A DNA stretch of 64,000 nucleotides. Origin: Siphonodentalium dalli (taxonomy: Eukaryota; Mollusca; Scaphopoda; Gadilida; Siphonodentaliidae). Shown here piece after piece: positions 35,571 to 47,878 of the stretch. Made by a program: the position numbers and the translations under genes. Every line of letters starts with the position of its first letter. Positions within the stretch are counted from its first letter, which is position 1. The notes under the pieces were generated by a model, which was given only the letters and a program-made list of their open reading frames with translations, searched no databases and was not told the origin of the DNA. Location: positions 11,362,036-11,426,035 of the forward strand of contig CP136069.1 of assembly GCA_032622095.1 (NCBI GenBank), given 5' to 3'.

Positions 35571-38500
35571 GGTTACACTGGTGTAAATACTATAGGCAGC
35601 TCCCCCTGCGGTTGCGGGAGGAGTATAGAGTTTCACAGTTAAAACACTCTGGGCTGTGATTGGTTGCATGAATTAAATGTAAACTGTTGACAAAAATTCA
35701 AGGAATCATTCTCCCACAAACTTCATTTGACAAGAGGCCCATTCATTAAAGGTGAAGTCTGTTGTGGCTGTTTAGAAATTTTAAGTGTGATTGAAAAAAT
35801 GACAATATTTTTTTAGTGCGGAACTGACCCTAGTCATGAAAAAACGAAAATTTGAAGTGGATTCCCTGCTAGACGGTGTTGATTTTTTTATTGGGAAAGT
35901 TTCCACAGATGTCAAGCTCACATAATCCGAAGGCAGTTTGAACAGTTTCCATTTGACCTCTGATGCAGATCAACAAACGTTAACACTGAAGCCTATGGGA
36001 AATATTTACACCAGTGTAACCTAAAGGGAAAAAATAGCTTTTTATCATTTTTGATTCCTGGGAGTCACTTTAAAGCTTTTTAATGCATTTTACAGAGCCT
36101 GGTCTTTCAGTCCAATGAATATCTCATGCTTGGTGTGGCTATTCTTGCTGCTGATGTCTTCTTTCACTTACATCAGCCAAAAAAATAGTAAGATTTTTCA
36201 TAAAAAATGCCAATTTTTCAAGGTATTTTCAAAAAAATTCAAGGTGGTAATAGTCACATGATAATGCAAATGACCCATAACATGAGCATGTCAACGACAC
36301 ATATATCAATTGTTATAAGAACCTAATCTAACAAGTATTTTGGATTTTATAGCCAGTGATATACAGATATATATCATAAAAGTGTGTCATTTCCACTGGT
36401 GGGTATGGTCATTTGAAGGTTAATAGCACTAAAACTTGGACACATTTAAGAAAATGCTTCAGCAATTCAAAGAGAGCATATCTTTATTCAACTAATTCAA
36501 TATACACCCACATCCAGTTATCTTGGATCACCCTTGCAGACCTGAAAATGTCATATTTTATTCTTCAATGTGCTGATAAAGTCATGCGCTTGATGCTCAG
36601 CTGATCAGATCTGGACTCAATGACCTCACATCACCAGAAGTTCTCTCATGGAAAGAATATTGTACAGTCTTCCATAGCTGATCCAAGTTTGCAACACCAG
36701 ACCCCTAAAACTGAGTGAAAATGGGGCCTGAACATGACTGGTGGTGGAAAATTGTGCCTTTTTGATGAATAATTTGTTAAAGGGGGTGGGGTTAAATTGT
36801 GTGTGATAAATAAAGAACCATAGGGGTGATATTGTTTTTGAACACATTTTTTCCATTGATGGGCAATTCTGAAGAAATGTAGGGAGTTACAATTATTCCG
36901 CGAAAAAGCGGGCTATCGCTTTAGGTTACACTGGTGTAAATACTATAGGCAGCTCCCCCTGCGGTTGCGGGAGGAGTATAGAGTTTCACAGTTAAAACAC
37001 TCTGGGCTGTGATTGGTTGCATGAATTAAATGTAAACTGTTGACAAAAATTCAAGGAATCATTCTCCCACAAACTTCATTTGCCAAGAGGCCCATTCATT
37101 AAAGGTGAAGTCTGTTGTGGCTGTTTAGAAATTTTAAGTGTGATTGAAAAAATGACAATATTTTTTTAGTGCGGAACTGACCCTAGTCATGAAAAAACGA
37201 AAATTTGAAGTGGATTCCCTGCTAGACGGTGTTGATTTTTTTATTGGGAAAGTTTCCACAGATGTCAAGCTCACATAATCCGAAGGCAGTTTGAACAGTT
37301 TCCATTTGACCTCTGATGCAGATCAACAAACGTTAACACTGAAGCCTATGGGAAATATTTACACCAGTGTAACCTAAAGGGAAAAAATAGCTTTTTATCA
37401 TTTTTGATTCCTGGGAGTCACTTTAAAGCTTTTTAATGCATTTTACAGAGCCTGGTCTTTCAGTCCAATGAATATCTCATGCTTGGTGTGGCTATTCTTG
37501 CTGCTGATGTCTTCTTTCACTTACATCAGCCAAAAAAATAGTAAGATTTTTCATAAAAAATGCCAATTTTTCAAGGTATTTTCAAAAAAATTCAAGGTGG
37601 TAATAGTCACATGATAATGCAAATGACCCATAACATGAGCATGTCAACGACACATATATCAATTGTTATAAGAACCTAATCTAACAAGTATTTTGGATTT
37701 TATAGCCAGTGATATACAGATATATATCATAAAAGTGTGTCATTTCCACTGGTGGGTATGGTCATTTGAAGGTTAATAGCACTAAAACTTGGACACATTT
37801 AAGAAAATGCTTCAGCAATTCAAAGAGAGCATATCTTTATTCAACTAATTCAATATACACCCACATCCAGTTATCTTGGATCACCCTTGCAGACCTGAAA
37901 ATGTCATATTTTATTCTTCAATGTGCTGATAAAGTCATGCGCTTGATGCTCAGCTGATCAGATCTGGACTCAATGACCTCACATCACCAGAAGTTCTCTC
38001 ATGGAAAGAATATTGTACAGTCTTCCATAGCTGATCCAAGTTTGCAACACCAGACCCCTAAAACTGAGTGAAAATGGGGCCTGAACATGACTGGTGGTGG
38101 AAAATTGTGCCTTTTTGATGAATAATTTGTTAAAGGGGGTGGGGTTAAATTGTGTGTGATAAATAAAGAACCATAGGGGTGATATTGTTTTTGAACACAT
38201 TTTTTCCATTGATGGGCAATTCTGAAGAAATGTAGGGAGTTACAATTATTCCGCGAAAAAGCGGGCTATCGCTTTAGGTTACACTGGTGTAAATACTATA
38301 GGCAGCTCCCCCTGCGGTTGCGGGAGGAGTATAGAGTTTCACAGTTAAAACACTCTGGGCTGTGATTGGTTGCATGAATTAAATGTAAACTGTTGACAAA
38401 AATTCAAGGAATCATTCTCCCACAAACTTCATTTGCCAAGAGGCCCATTCATTAAAGGTGAAGTCTGTTGTGGCTGTTTAGAAATTTTAAGTGTGATTGA

Positions 38501-38727
38501 AAAAATGACAATATTTTTTTAGTGCGGAACTGACCCTAGTCATGAAAAAACGAAAATTTGAAGTGGATTCCCTGCTAGACGGTGTTGATTTTTTTATTGG
38601 GAAAGTTTCCACAGATGTCAAGCTCACATAATCCGAAGGCAGTTTGAACAGTTTCCATTTGACCTCTGATGCAGATCAACAAACGTTAACACTGAAGCCT
38701 ATGGGAAATATTTACACCAGTGTAACC
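35571..38727. mobile_element. Composite DNA transposon: three 451-bp MITE cores and two 902-bp linkers
   Basis: Inverted ends GGTTACACTGGTGTAAATA and TATTTACACCAGTGTAACC, with a 4-bp target duplication TTTG on both sides. The cores lie at 35571-36021, 36924-37374 and 38277-38727. The linkers (36022-36923, 37375-38276) begin TAAAGGGA and end GCTATCGCTTTA. The two full repeat units are each 1353 bp and almost identical: the short frames at 36413 and 37766, and at 36626 and 37979, translate the same. No transposase is visible. A 4-bp duplication occurs in Chapaev, Sola1 and some Academ elements; the superfamily is not settled. Confidence 0.88.
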
Positions 38728-38731
38728 TTTG

Positions 38732-38826
38732 GTGGGTGTATCCCACTACAGATTCATCTTCTCTGCAACGAGACTCTCTTATTAAAGCGATGCGTTCGCT
38801 TCATCTGTTTCCTCTGCTCGCAATAG
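38732..38826 (+). pseudogene. LINE B ORF2 C-terminal end, displaced by the insertion
   Basis: With one copy of the 4-bp target duplication TTTG (35567-35570 and 38728-38731) discounted, the frame broken at 35570 continues here without a shift: GCIPLQIHLLCNETLLLKRC and onward to a stop at 38826. It resembles the C-terminus of the other LINE B ORF2 (ACIPPSIRDFVNDIKQFALF). This shows the insertion happened in a once-continuous ORF. Confidence 0.82.
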
Positions 38827-39166
38827 AAGGTACACTCACAACGTATATATGAACACCTCTTAATGGCGATCATTTCCATGGATACGATTTTATTGTGGCT
38901 AAACATATCCTAGCCATTTTGTATGTTGGCGTTGAATACCAAATGCGTCCATTCACTAAAATTGCACTGAAATTGAGCACATTTGTTTACATGCCTAACT
39001 TCTGAGCTTTAACAAATCTTATGTAACATTATTTTGTTGTATATATCTGTATTATACGCAATCTCCGTTGATATGGAGGAATAAAGTATCTCTCTCTCTT
39101 TCTTTCTATCGTTATCAGCGGTGCCGCGGTGACGATATTTTCATGTATGTCATGTTTGTCACCCGT

Positions 39167-39440
39167 CCTTTTTGACGGGCAATCCCATTGTAATTAATTA
39201 ATTCACCTTTTTGACGGGCAATCCCATTGTAATTAATAAATTCACCTTTTTGACGGGCAATCCCATTGTAATTAATAAATTCACCTTTTTGACGGGCAAT
39301 CCCATTGTAATTAATAAATTCACCTTTTTGACGGGCAATCCCATTGTAATTAATAAATTCACCTTTTTGACGGGCAATCCCATTGTAATTAATAAATTCA
39401 CCTTTTTGACGGGCAATCCCATTGTAATTAATAAATTCAC
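39167..39440. repeat. 39-bp minisatellite, seven copies
   Basis: Unit TTTTTGACGGGCAATCCCAT, then TGTAATTAATAAATTCACC, almost unchanged between copies. Being 13 codons long, it gives repetitive frames on both strands that are not genes. It lies about 60 bp downstream of the LINE B tail. Confidence 0.95.
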
Positions 39441-39444
39441 ACAA

Positions 39445-40135
39445 TCTAATCAACAATCTTCTTATTGTCTTGACTCTTTGAGAGGAAACTTTATTTGTGC
39501 CATAATGTTGAGTTGAATTTTTAATTAAATGATCATACCTCCATCTATTATAATGAAGAATAAAGCAGCCACAATTACATGACCTAATGAAAACGAATGT
39601 TGGTATGCCGATTGGTCCACTGAAGGAGGCCCCAATCAACTGGAATTAGGCCACAGTATTACATATACAGCTGGGCATTTGGCTTTGGACCTATAACCTA
39701 AAATCATCTCATCCCTATGTTAATTGATTAGCAGGCATGACATGATAATTCTCAAGTATAGGAAATTATTCCGATCAGTGGGGGCGCTGGAGTTTACGCT
39801 GGGGGTTTATTTATAGAAAAATGTGAATTTTTGGGACGGATTTAAAAGTCGAACTGCGCGACCAGAAGGCCGAGCCCGGTAAAAGGTGTAGTTGGGAATT
39901 TCAATTTCGTTTATTGTCCTTTACATTATTATGTCAATAATGTTGATTTGTTTGTTTGTGACAAGCTATGTCAATACAAATAAAAGAAATGAACAAGATA
40001 ATTTGTAAGTCTTATATTTCAACTTTTGTAGACATTTTTCGTTCTGCAGCCAACTGAGGGTTGCGATCGGTGCTGGTTGTTATTGTTATTTTAACGGAAT
40101 TCTGAGTTGGTCATTCGCGAAACCAATATATTTTA
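39445..40135. other. Intron 1 sequence without recognised features
   Basis: Unique-looking AT-rich sequence between the 39-bp minisatellite and the Helitron array. Short unrecognised ORFs only. Confidence 0.5.
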
Positions 40136-40161
40136 TCTATACTATATATTTTGAGACTTCC

Positions 40162-40197
<36 letters not shown>

Positions 40198-41293
40198 ATA
40201 TATATGTACTTTATAGAATCGAAAACGGCTGGCTCGATTGAGTTCAAACTTCCCATCTAAGGGTAAAAACCCACGAACACGGTAGTTGTCACGTTTTGAA
40301 GAAGCTCAGAGCACCCGTTATCCAATCTCAGTCACAAAAAAACGGCACTGCGGTGGTTAATCAATTGAGCGTTTGTTTTTGACGCATCGCTATAAAGAGC
40401 GTCTGTTTACCATTCAACGTTATTAGCATCTGCAGAGAGATATAAGGGAACATTGAGTGGTTTCCTATGCGGGGAGATTTATTGGATGCCATAGTACTCT
40501 AGTACTCTTACAACATCATTGTTATAGTATGTAGGACACTTAGGTCAGGGCTTAGGGGGGGGGGGGGGTAGTTAGTGTGGATATAGGCATAATGCTTCTC
40601 AGAAATCCCGGTTACAAACCAACACTCACAATTTCGTACGCAACGTTATCGCTCGAAATTTATTATGCAGAGAGCTTTCCTATCTTTAGAACGCAACACA
40701 TGTTACGTCGCGTTGGTGATGGGGATCACGACGGGATTAATTGACTGTCCGCTCTTTGCGAGGATGGGGTTCACGACGGGATTAACTTTGCGGGGACTAT
40801 TGACCATCTCGTAAGGGTGAACAACCTCTGTCAGGGGCTGCTAAATGGCCACGGGCAGGTTAAAAAAATCATACCTCTTCTGGGTCTGGGCGTGTATAGA
40901 CATGAGCGTGTTGTGTTCCTAAGAACGCGGAGCGTGTTGTGTTCCTAAGAACGCGGATCGGGTAAGTTTTTCCGCCCTAGGTGAGCTCAAACTTCGTATA
41001 TAAGTGTAAAAACCCACGGGGATCGTCGACGTCGCATTGTGTGAAACATTATTATGTCTGTCGTTCCTAGGAACGGGGGAATTTTTCATCGGGTCAGTCT
41101 TAACCTTCAAACGGGTACCCACAAATTATATATTGTGACCCCGACATGACCTTGACCTTGAAAATGATCAATTCAAGGTCAAATCGGGTAAAATATTGAA
41201 AAACCCAATATTAACTCATTGAAAAACACAAACAAAACATAAAATATTGTCATGTTTCTGACCAAGCACGCCAGTGGCGGTCTAACCTGCTAG
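40136..41293 (+). mobile_element. Non-autonomous Helitron, unit 1 of the tandem array
   Basis: It starts TCTATACTATATATTTTGAG directly after an A (40135), the canonical Helitron 5' end (TCT-TACTA type). It ends GGCGGTCTAACCTGCTAG at 41293, the canonical CTAG end with a hairpin (CGCCAGTGGCG) about 10 nt before it. Body includes GAATCGAAAACGGCTGG and a block near GCGTTTTGAAGAAGCTCAGA. No Rep/helicase ORF. Confidence 0.85.
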
Positions 41294-42293
41294 TCTATAC
41301 TATATATTTTGAGACTTCCGTATATATATGTGTGGGTACTTCATAGAATCCAAAACGCGCGTACATATTGAGCTCCAATTTCGTATGTAAGTGTAAAATC
41401 CCACCGACACCGCCGTGGTCGCGTTTTGGAGAAGCTCAGAGCACCCTTTATCCACTCCCAAATCACAGCAAAGGCACGGCGGGGGTTAATCAAGTGATTA
41501 TTTAATGAGCGTTTGTTTTTGACGCATCGCTATAAAGAGTGTCTGTTTCCCATTCAACGGTATTAGCATCTGCAGAGTTATACGGGAACATTGAGTGCAT
41601 TTCCTATGCGGGGCGATTTCACTCCTACAACATCATTGTTATAGTATGTATGACACTTAGGCCAGGGCTTGGGGGGGGGGTACTTATAGACATAATGCTT
41701 CTCAGAAATCCCGGTTACAAACCAACACTCACAATTTCGTATTTACGCAAACGTTATCGCTCCAAATTTATTATGCAGAGAGAATGCGCTTTCCTATTTT
41801 AGAACGCAACACATGTTTACGTCGCGTTGGTGATTCAATGCAATCTTATCGCTCGAAATATTATGCAGAGAGATTTCACGACATTAGGACGGGTACGGCA
41901 GACTCGAAATATTATGCAGAGAGACATGACGGGAAGCGTTTGTAATGCATTACGACGGGTACGGGCAGGTTAAAAAAAAAGTAAAACAAAGAATGCGTTG
42001 TCTGTCGTTCCTAGGAAGGGGGGATTTCATCGGGTAAATTTTTCCGCCAGAAACAAAAAATTTAAATAAAACAATTTAAAATTAAAAATAATTTTAAAAA
42101 TGTCATGTTTCTGACCAACCTCGGGTAAAATTTTAAAACAAAAAATTCAATTGAAAAATAAAAAAATTAACTCATTGAAAAACAAAAAATTTAATTAAAT
42201 ATTTAATTTAAAAAATTAATAAAAAAAATTAATTAAAACTTAAAAATTGTCATGTTTCTGACTATTGCCGCCAGTGGCGGGCTAACCTGCTAG
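41294..42293 (+). mobile_element. Non-autonomous Helitron, unit 2
   Basis: Begins TCTATACTATATATTTTGAG at the base after the CTAG of unit 1, with no intervening nucleotide. Ends CGCCAGTGGCGGGCTAACC, TGCTAG at 42293. Internal AT-rich block 42060-42245. 1000 bp. Confidence 0.87.
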
Positions 42294-42317
42294 TCTACTA
42301 TATAATTTGAGACTTCC

Positions 42318-42369
<52 letters not shown>

Positions 42370-43167
42370 ATATGTGTACTTCATGGAATCCAAAACGCGT
42401 GTTCATATTGAGCTCAAACTTCGTATATAAGTGTAAAGTCCCACCGACACGTGGTGGTCGCGTTTTGGAGAAGCTCAGAGCACAGTTTCTCCAATCCCAA
42501 ATCACCGCAATCGGCACTTCGGGGTTAATAGCGTTGATATATAAAGAGCGTTCGTTTTCCGCAGTGTCTATATAAAGAGCGTCGTTTTCGCTATCTACTT
42601 ATCTGTATGACGGGAGTCTGTAGACTGTCGCTCGAAAACGTTTCTTTTCAATTCAATGCAATGTTATCGCTCGAGCGTTGTCTGTCGTTCCTAGGAAGGG
42701 GAGATTTCTACGGGTAAATTTCGTTTCGCTATCTACTTATCTGTATGACGGGAGTCTGTAGCCTGTCGCTCGAAATATTATGCAGAGACATTTCACGACG
42801 GGAAGCGTTTGTTTTCAATTCAATGCAATGTTATCGCTCGAGCGTTGTCTGTCGTTCCTAGGAAGGGGGGGATTTCTACGGGTAAATTTTTCGGCCAGAA
42901 ACAAACAAATTAATTAAAACAATTTAAAATTAAAAAAATTAAAAAATTAAAAAACAATTCAGAAAAAAAATATATTAAATTTAAAAAACATTAAATTCAT
43001 ATTAAAAAATAAAAACAAAAATAAATAAAAACAAAATAATTCAAAAAATGTCATGTTTCTGACGAAATTTGGTACAAATGCAGCAGAAGTGTCTCGGAAC
43101 CTGTTGCAATTGTTTTTTCGAACAAAGCCATGGGACGAATGCCGCCAGTGGCGGGCTAACCTGCTAG
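42294..43167 (+). mobile_element. Non-autonomous Helitron, unit 3
   Basis: Begins TCTACTATATAATTTGAGAC directly after unit 2. Ends CGCCAGTGGCGGGCTAACC, TGCTAG at 43167. Contains an internal direct duplication around TTTCGCTATCTACTTATCTG (42586 and 42726). 874 bp. Confidence 0.87.
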
Positions 43168-44087
43168 TCTCCTATATAAGTTGAGACTTCCGTATATATA
43201 TATGTATGTGTGTATATGTGTACTTCATAGAATCGAAAAAGGCTGGTCGGGTCGAGCTCAAATTTCGTATATACGGGTAAAATCCCACGGACACCGTAGT
43301 TGTCGCGTTTTGGAGAAGCTCTGAGCACCCTTTCTCCACTCCCAATTATCAAAATCACCGCGAACGGCACTGCGGTGGTTAATCAAGTGATAATTTAATG
43401 AGCGTTGTATATGACGCGTCGCTATAAAAAGAGCGTTTGTTTGCTATTCAACGCAACGCAGAGATATACGAGAACAATATTTTGAGTGCTCTCCGCATGC
43501 TCGATTGAGTTCAAACTTCCTATCTGAGGGTAAAATCCCACGGACACCGTAGTTGTCGCGTTTTGGAGAAGCTCTATGCACCCTTTCTCCACTCCCAATC
43601 ATCAAAATCACCGCGAACGGCAATGTTACAGACATGAGCGTGTTGTGTGATTCTTACATACTCAGGGCTTCCTAGGAACGCGGATCGGGTCAGTTTTTCC
43701 ACCATAGGTGATGTTCACCTTGAAACGGGTACCCACAAATTATATATATGCGTGTTGTGTGATTCTTACGTACTTAGGGCTTCATATGAACGCGGATCGG
43801 GTCAGTTTTTCCGCCCTAGGTGATTTTCACCTCGAAACGGGTACCCACAAATTATATATATATGTGTGCATGTGTCCTTTATAGACTCGAACCGATTGCG
43901 CTCACACTTGCTACCTACGGGAAGTGTCATGAACGGGTTAAATTGTGACCCCGACCTGACCTTGACCTTGAAAATGATCAATTCAATGTCAAATCGGGTA
44001 AAATATTGAAAAACCAAAAATTTATTCAAAAACAAAAAAATTGTCATGTTTCTCACCAACCACGCCAATGGCGGGCTAACCTGCTAG
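43168..44087 (+). mobile_element. Non-autonomous Helitron, unit 4
   Basis: Begins TCTCCTATATAAGTTGAGAC directly after unit 3. Ends with the hairpin region CGCCAATGGCGGGC and TAACCTGCTAG at 44087. An internal partial repeat of the body starts near 43501. 920 bp. Confidence 0.84.
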
Positions 44088-45302
44088 TCTACTATATATT
44101 TTGAGAACTCCGTATATATATGTGTGTGTGTGTATATATGTGGGTACTTCATAGAATCGAAAACGGCTGCGCGGATCGAGTTCAAATTTCGTATATAAGG
44201 GTAAAAACCCACGGGATCGTCCACGTCGCATTTTGGACGAGCTCTGAGCACTCATTCTCCACTCCCAATCATCAAAATCACCGCAAACACCGCGGGGGTT
44301 AATCGGGTTGATAGTTAAAGAGTGTTCCTATCCGCAGTGTAGTTGATAAAGAGCGTATATGCGTAATCTGATTCTTACGTCTGGGTTTTCGCTATCGATT
44401 CACGACCGATCCAAGAGGCGTAACTCTACTTTGTTTATACATTTTGTATAGTTAATATTACTAAATACACACAATGCTTCTACTATATATTTTGAGAACT
44501 ACGTATATATATATATATATGTGTGTGTATATATATATATGTGTGAATCGAAAACGGCTGCGCGCAAATTTCGTATATAAGGGTAAAAACCCACGGGGGT
44601 CGTCCACGTCGCATTTTGGACAAGCTCAGATCACCGCTTCTCCCTTCCCAGTCACAAAAAATGGCACCTTGTGGGTTAACACACCAACGCTCCTTATATA
44701 TTCCTTATTGGGAGATTAACCGGTTAACGCTCTTTATAGTCATCGACGGAAAGGCAGACTTGTTCTAAGAGGCGTAACTCTACATTTTTTATTAGTTTAT
44801 TTTTCACTATCGATTCACGACCGATCCAAGCGGGAACTACATAGCCGTGATCTCACAAGCCGTGAATGCAAACAACAATGACTCTTTTAGGGATGGGTAC
44901 CATTAGTTAATATAGCCGTGAATGCCAACAACAACGACATAATGCCAACAACAACGACTGTTTTAGGGACGGGTACCATTAGTTAATATAGCCGTGTTGG
45001 CCACCCATGTCATGAATGCCAACAACAACGACATTGTTGGCATACATCTTTTAGGGACGGGTGCCAACAACAACGACATAATGCCAACAACAACGACTCT
45101 TTTAGGGACGGGTACCATTTGTTAATATAGCCGTGTTGGCCACCCAAGCCGTGAATGCCAACAACAACGACATTGTTGGCATATCTCTTTTAGGGACGGG
45201 TACCATAATTTCTCTTGATTAAAAAGGCAAAATTAACTCATTGAAAAGCAACAAAATATCATGTTTCTGACAAACGCCGCCAGTGGCGAGCTAACCTGCT
45301 AG
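44088..45302 (+). mobile_element. Non-autonomous Helitron, unit 5 with an internal second 5' end
   Basis: Begins TCTACTATATATTTTGAGAA after unit 4. A second 5' end (TCTACTATATATTTTGAGAA) starts at 44479 without a preceding 3' end, so a truncated unit (44088-44478) is joined to a complete one. Ends CGCCAGTGGCGAGCTAACC, TGCTAG at 45302. Between 44845 and 45205 it has subrepeats of AATGCCAACAACAACGAC and TTTTAGGGACGGGTACCAT. Confidence 0.8.
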
Positions 45303-46006
45303 TTTACTATATATTTTGAGACTTCCGTATATAAATATTTATATGTATATATATATACTTTATAAAATTGAAAACGGCTGCGCCGATCGAGACCAAACTT
45401 CCTATCTAAGGGTAAAAGGCCACGGGAATGGTCGTCGCGGGGTTTTGGAGAAGCTCCCATCACCATTCTCCACTCTCAGTCACATAAATTGGCACTGTGG
45501 GGTTAATCGCGTTGATAGATAAAGAACGTTCGTATCCGCAGTGTCGTTGATAAAGAGTGTATGAGTGTAGTGTGATTCTTACGTATGTGTCCAGGCGTGA
45601 GCGTGACTGTATCCAGACATGAGCGTGTTGTGTGATTCTTACGTACTTAGGGCTTCCTAGGAACGGGGGAGATTTTCATCGGGTCAGTTTTTCCGCCCGA
45701 TGTGATCTTCACATTGAAACGGGTATCCACAAATGATATATATATATGTGTGTCCGTTATACGGGAAGTGTCATGGACGGGTTAAATTGTGACCCCGACC
45801 TGACCTTGACCTTGAAAATTATCAATTCAAGGTCAAATCGGGTAAAATTGACAAACAAACAATTAAATTAAAAAGTTAGAAAGGCACAATTAACTCATTG
45901 AAAAAAAAACAAATTAAATTAAAAAATTAATTAAAAAAATTAATTAAACAAAGTTAAATTTGTCATGTTTCTGACGATTGCCGCCAGTGGCGGGCTAACC
46001 TGCTAG
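45303..46006 (+). mobile_element. Non-autonomous Helitron, unit 6 (end of array)
   Basis: Begins TTTACTATATATTTTGAGAC (second base T instead of C) directly after unit 5. Ends CGCCAGTGGCGGGCTAACC, TGCTAG at 46006, followed by T at 46007. The whole array is thus bordered by A on the left and T on the right, the A/T insertion site of Helitrons. Confidence 0.85.
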
Positions 46007-46009
46007 TAT

Positions 46010-47048
46010 TCTATAATTACAAACATGGGTATATAATATATGATCTTGAGTGCGTTACATTACATTTATGACATTGGTTTTCTTGGTAGAGTTATGACTT
46101 CCAACGAGTTGATGAGTATTGCATATTGCATCACAACAATTGCTTGCTTTTCTGACAGATTTTTTAGAAAATCTATTTTTTAATATCAGGAAATGTTGGC
46201 AAATCGTGCGCCTGACCCTAAACATGACACTAACATATATATCTACAATGAAGCGGAACGTATGTTTTATATCTCAAAGTAAGCCCAGTAATTGTCAGAT
46301 GCTCTACACATGAGATGACATGACTACAGAGGGAGTTTAAAACTGATGAATATTTCGACTGGAAGCCATTGGAGTCAAACACGGATGAGGGGTGGAACGT
46401 CACGAGGCCACATAAGCAAATTTTTCCTCCCTATGCCTCAACTAGTTTAGCGATAATGTAATTTTTTACATAAAAACTGTATTTAGACAGTCAGTATAGA
46501 TTGTATATCGTTGTAAAATTACTAAATACCCGGTATATGTCAGTCTAGGTAACTCTGAACATTAATTGCAAGGACACATTGCACAAGCAAGCACGGCCAT
46601 GTCAAACTCAGATAATCACACACGCACCACACTGTAATATAGACCTGTAGTTGATAGGAAACAGAGAGCAAGTCGTGAAAATTCTAAACTTCTTCCGAAA
46701 ACAAATTGTTTTCGTGTGTCTATTGGGGGCGGGGGCGGGGGCGGTGCCGTGAAATGGTCGGAAAAAACGGAAGAAAATTCGGGTCGAGGGCGCTTGGGTG
46801 GGTCTAAAAAATGGCTAAAGGAAAACAAAAATAATCATATGTGAAATTTTGTTCCGACACCCCAGGAAATTTCGTCAAAAGATCATAATTTGCGAACTAG
46901 GTTGGCTTATTTGCCTGGCCCTATACATTTCTGGGAACTCGTGGCTTTGTGGTATAGTGCTAAATTCTGAAAGTCTAGGTTGACGATATTGACGTAGATA
47001 GAGTTGGTATATACATGTACATGACCTGGTTTTAGTTCGTTCTCTGCT
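46010..47048. other. Intron 1 sequence without recognised features
   Basis: AT-rich with a short GGGGGC run near 46724-46742. ORFs are below 70 codons and unrecognised. Confidence 0.5.
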
Positions 47049-47052
47049 GTTA

Positions 47053-47311
47053 AACCTGCCATGACTGGAGCTTCGTGAAGTTTGCTTAAACCCTGTGTCA
47101 ATACATTCTCTTATAATATGCGAGTTTCCCCACAGGGAACTTCGTATATATAATCGAAAACATTGGTCTAACAGTATTTACCTTGACCTTGTAAGCTAGA
47201 GTATTCTCTTGTATATTCGAGGCTCCCTATATATGGGTGATTCGCATATATAAGAGAATGCGCTGGCACATGATATTTAATATTGCGCCAGCGCAGCTCC
47301 CGTCATGAATG
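47053..47311. mobile_element. TTAA-type MITE family 2, compact copy
   Basis: TTAA lies at 47049-47052 and 47312-47315. The left end ACCTGCCATGACTGGAGCTT and right end AGCTCCCGTCATGAATGAG are diverged inverses. It contains two palindromic stretches (about 47097-47165, 47208-47268) and one spacer TAACAGTATTTACCTTGACC then TTGTAAGC, the reverse complement of the 77-bp satellite spacer. It is the two-hairpin form of the element expanded at 23904-25975. Confidence 0.75.
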
Positions 47312-47878
47312 AGTTAATCCTTATTATGCGCAATAATAATTGGCGAGTAGTTCCCTTAGGAAATGTTCAGATAATAAGTTCAAATAACGACCATAGTTAG
47401 GCTGTTTGTTGAACGTATTATGTGTTCATTCAATAAATAGTAATCCTTCTGCATTTGTATCATCTGTAAATCTGTCTGTCGTCTGCTCATTTATATCTCA
47501 TTAACACCCCTTCATATTAATAATAGACTATTCCGATTTGTAATAAGTGACTGGGGGATCAGTTTATTAAAGACATACACGCAACTCAAAATGTAAATAA
47601 GGTAAGTCTTCATCGCCGGTCCAGGTTCGGACGGGGGTGGGCTTTGCTTCTTGTTGCGGTGGCATGCACCCCATATACAGTAGGCACACGCCTACTTTAT
47701 ATGGGCGGTTATGAATCTACTCACAGCTCGCAAACCATACATGCACTATTAGGCGGCAATACAACATAACTAAAGTGGGTTGTATATAGGAGAGGGCTGA
47801 CAGCCCTTTCAAATCTTCACGGAGGATCATCCCAAACTCCAAACTCCAAGTTAGAAGAGAAATGGATAACCCACTTAC
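47312..47878. other. Start of intron 1, no recognised features
   Basis: Sequence from the exon 1 donor to the first MITE. Ordinary composition, no ORF or repeat of note. Confidence 0.55.

Larger units (their letters stand above)
33764..39107 (+). mobile_element. LINE B, 5'-truncated copy interrupted by a DNA transposon
   Basis: The RT-containing 3' half of a LINE of the same family as the one at 53.8-60.3 kb. The ORF is interrupted at codon FG (35570) by the composite element 35571-38727 and resumes at 38732, ending at 38826. The 3' UTR ends AATCTCCGTTGATATGGAGG, then AATAAAGTAT and a (TC)n tail at about 39107. The 5' boundary lies between 33752 and about 33800. Confidence 0.85.

Noticed and set aside
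36413-38209. Duplicated ORFs of 63 and 76 codons as transposase
   Set aside because: Too short, no DDE or other catalytic pattern. They are duplicated because the DNA is.
39167-39640. 174-codon minus-strand and 101-codon plus-strand frames with 13-residue repeats
   Set aside because: Made by the 39-bp minisatellite; open on both strands for arithmetic reasons.
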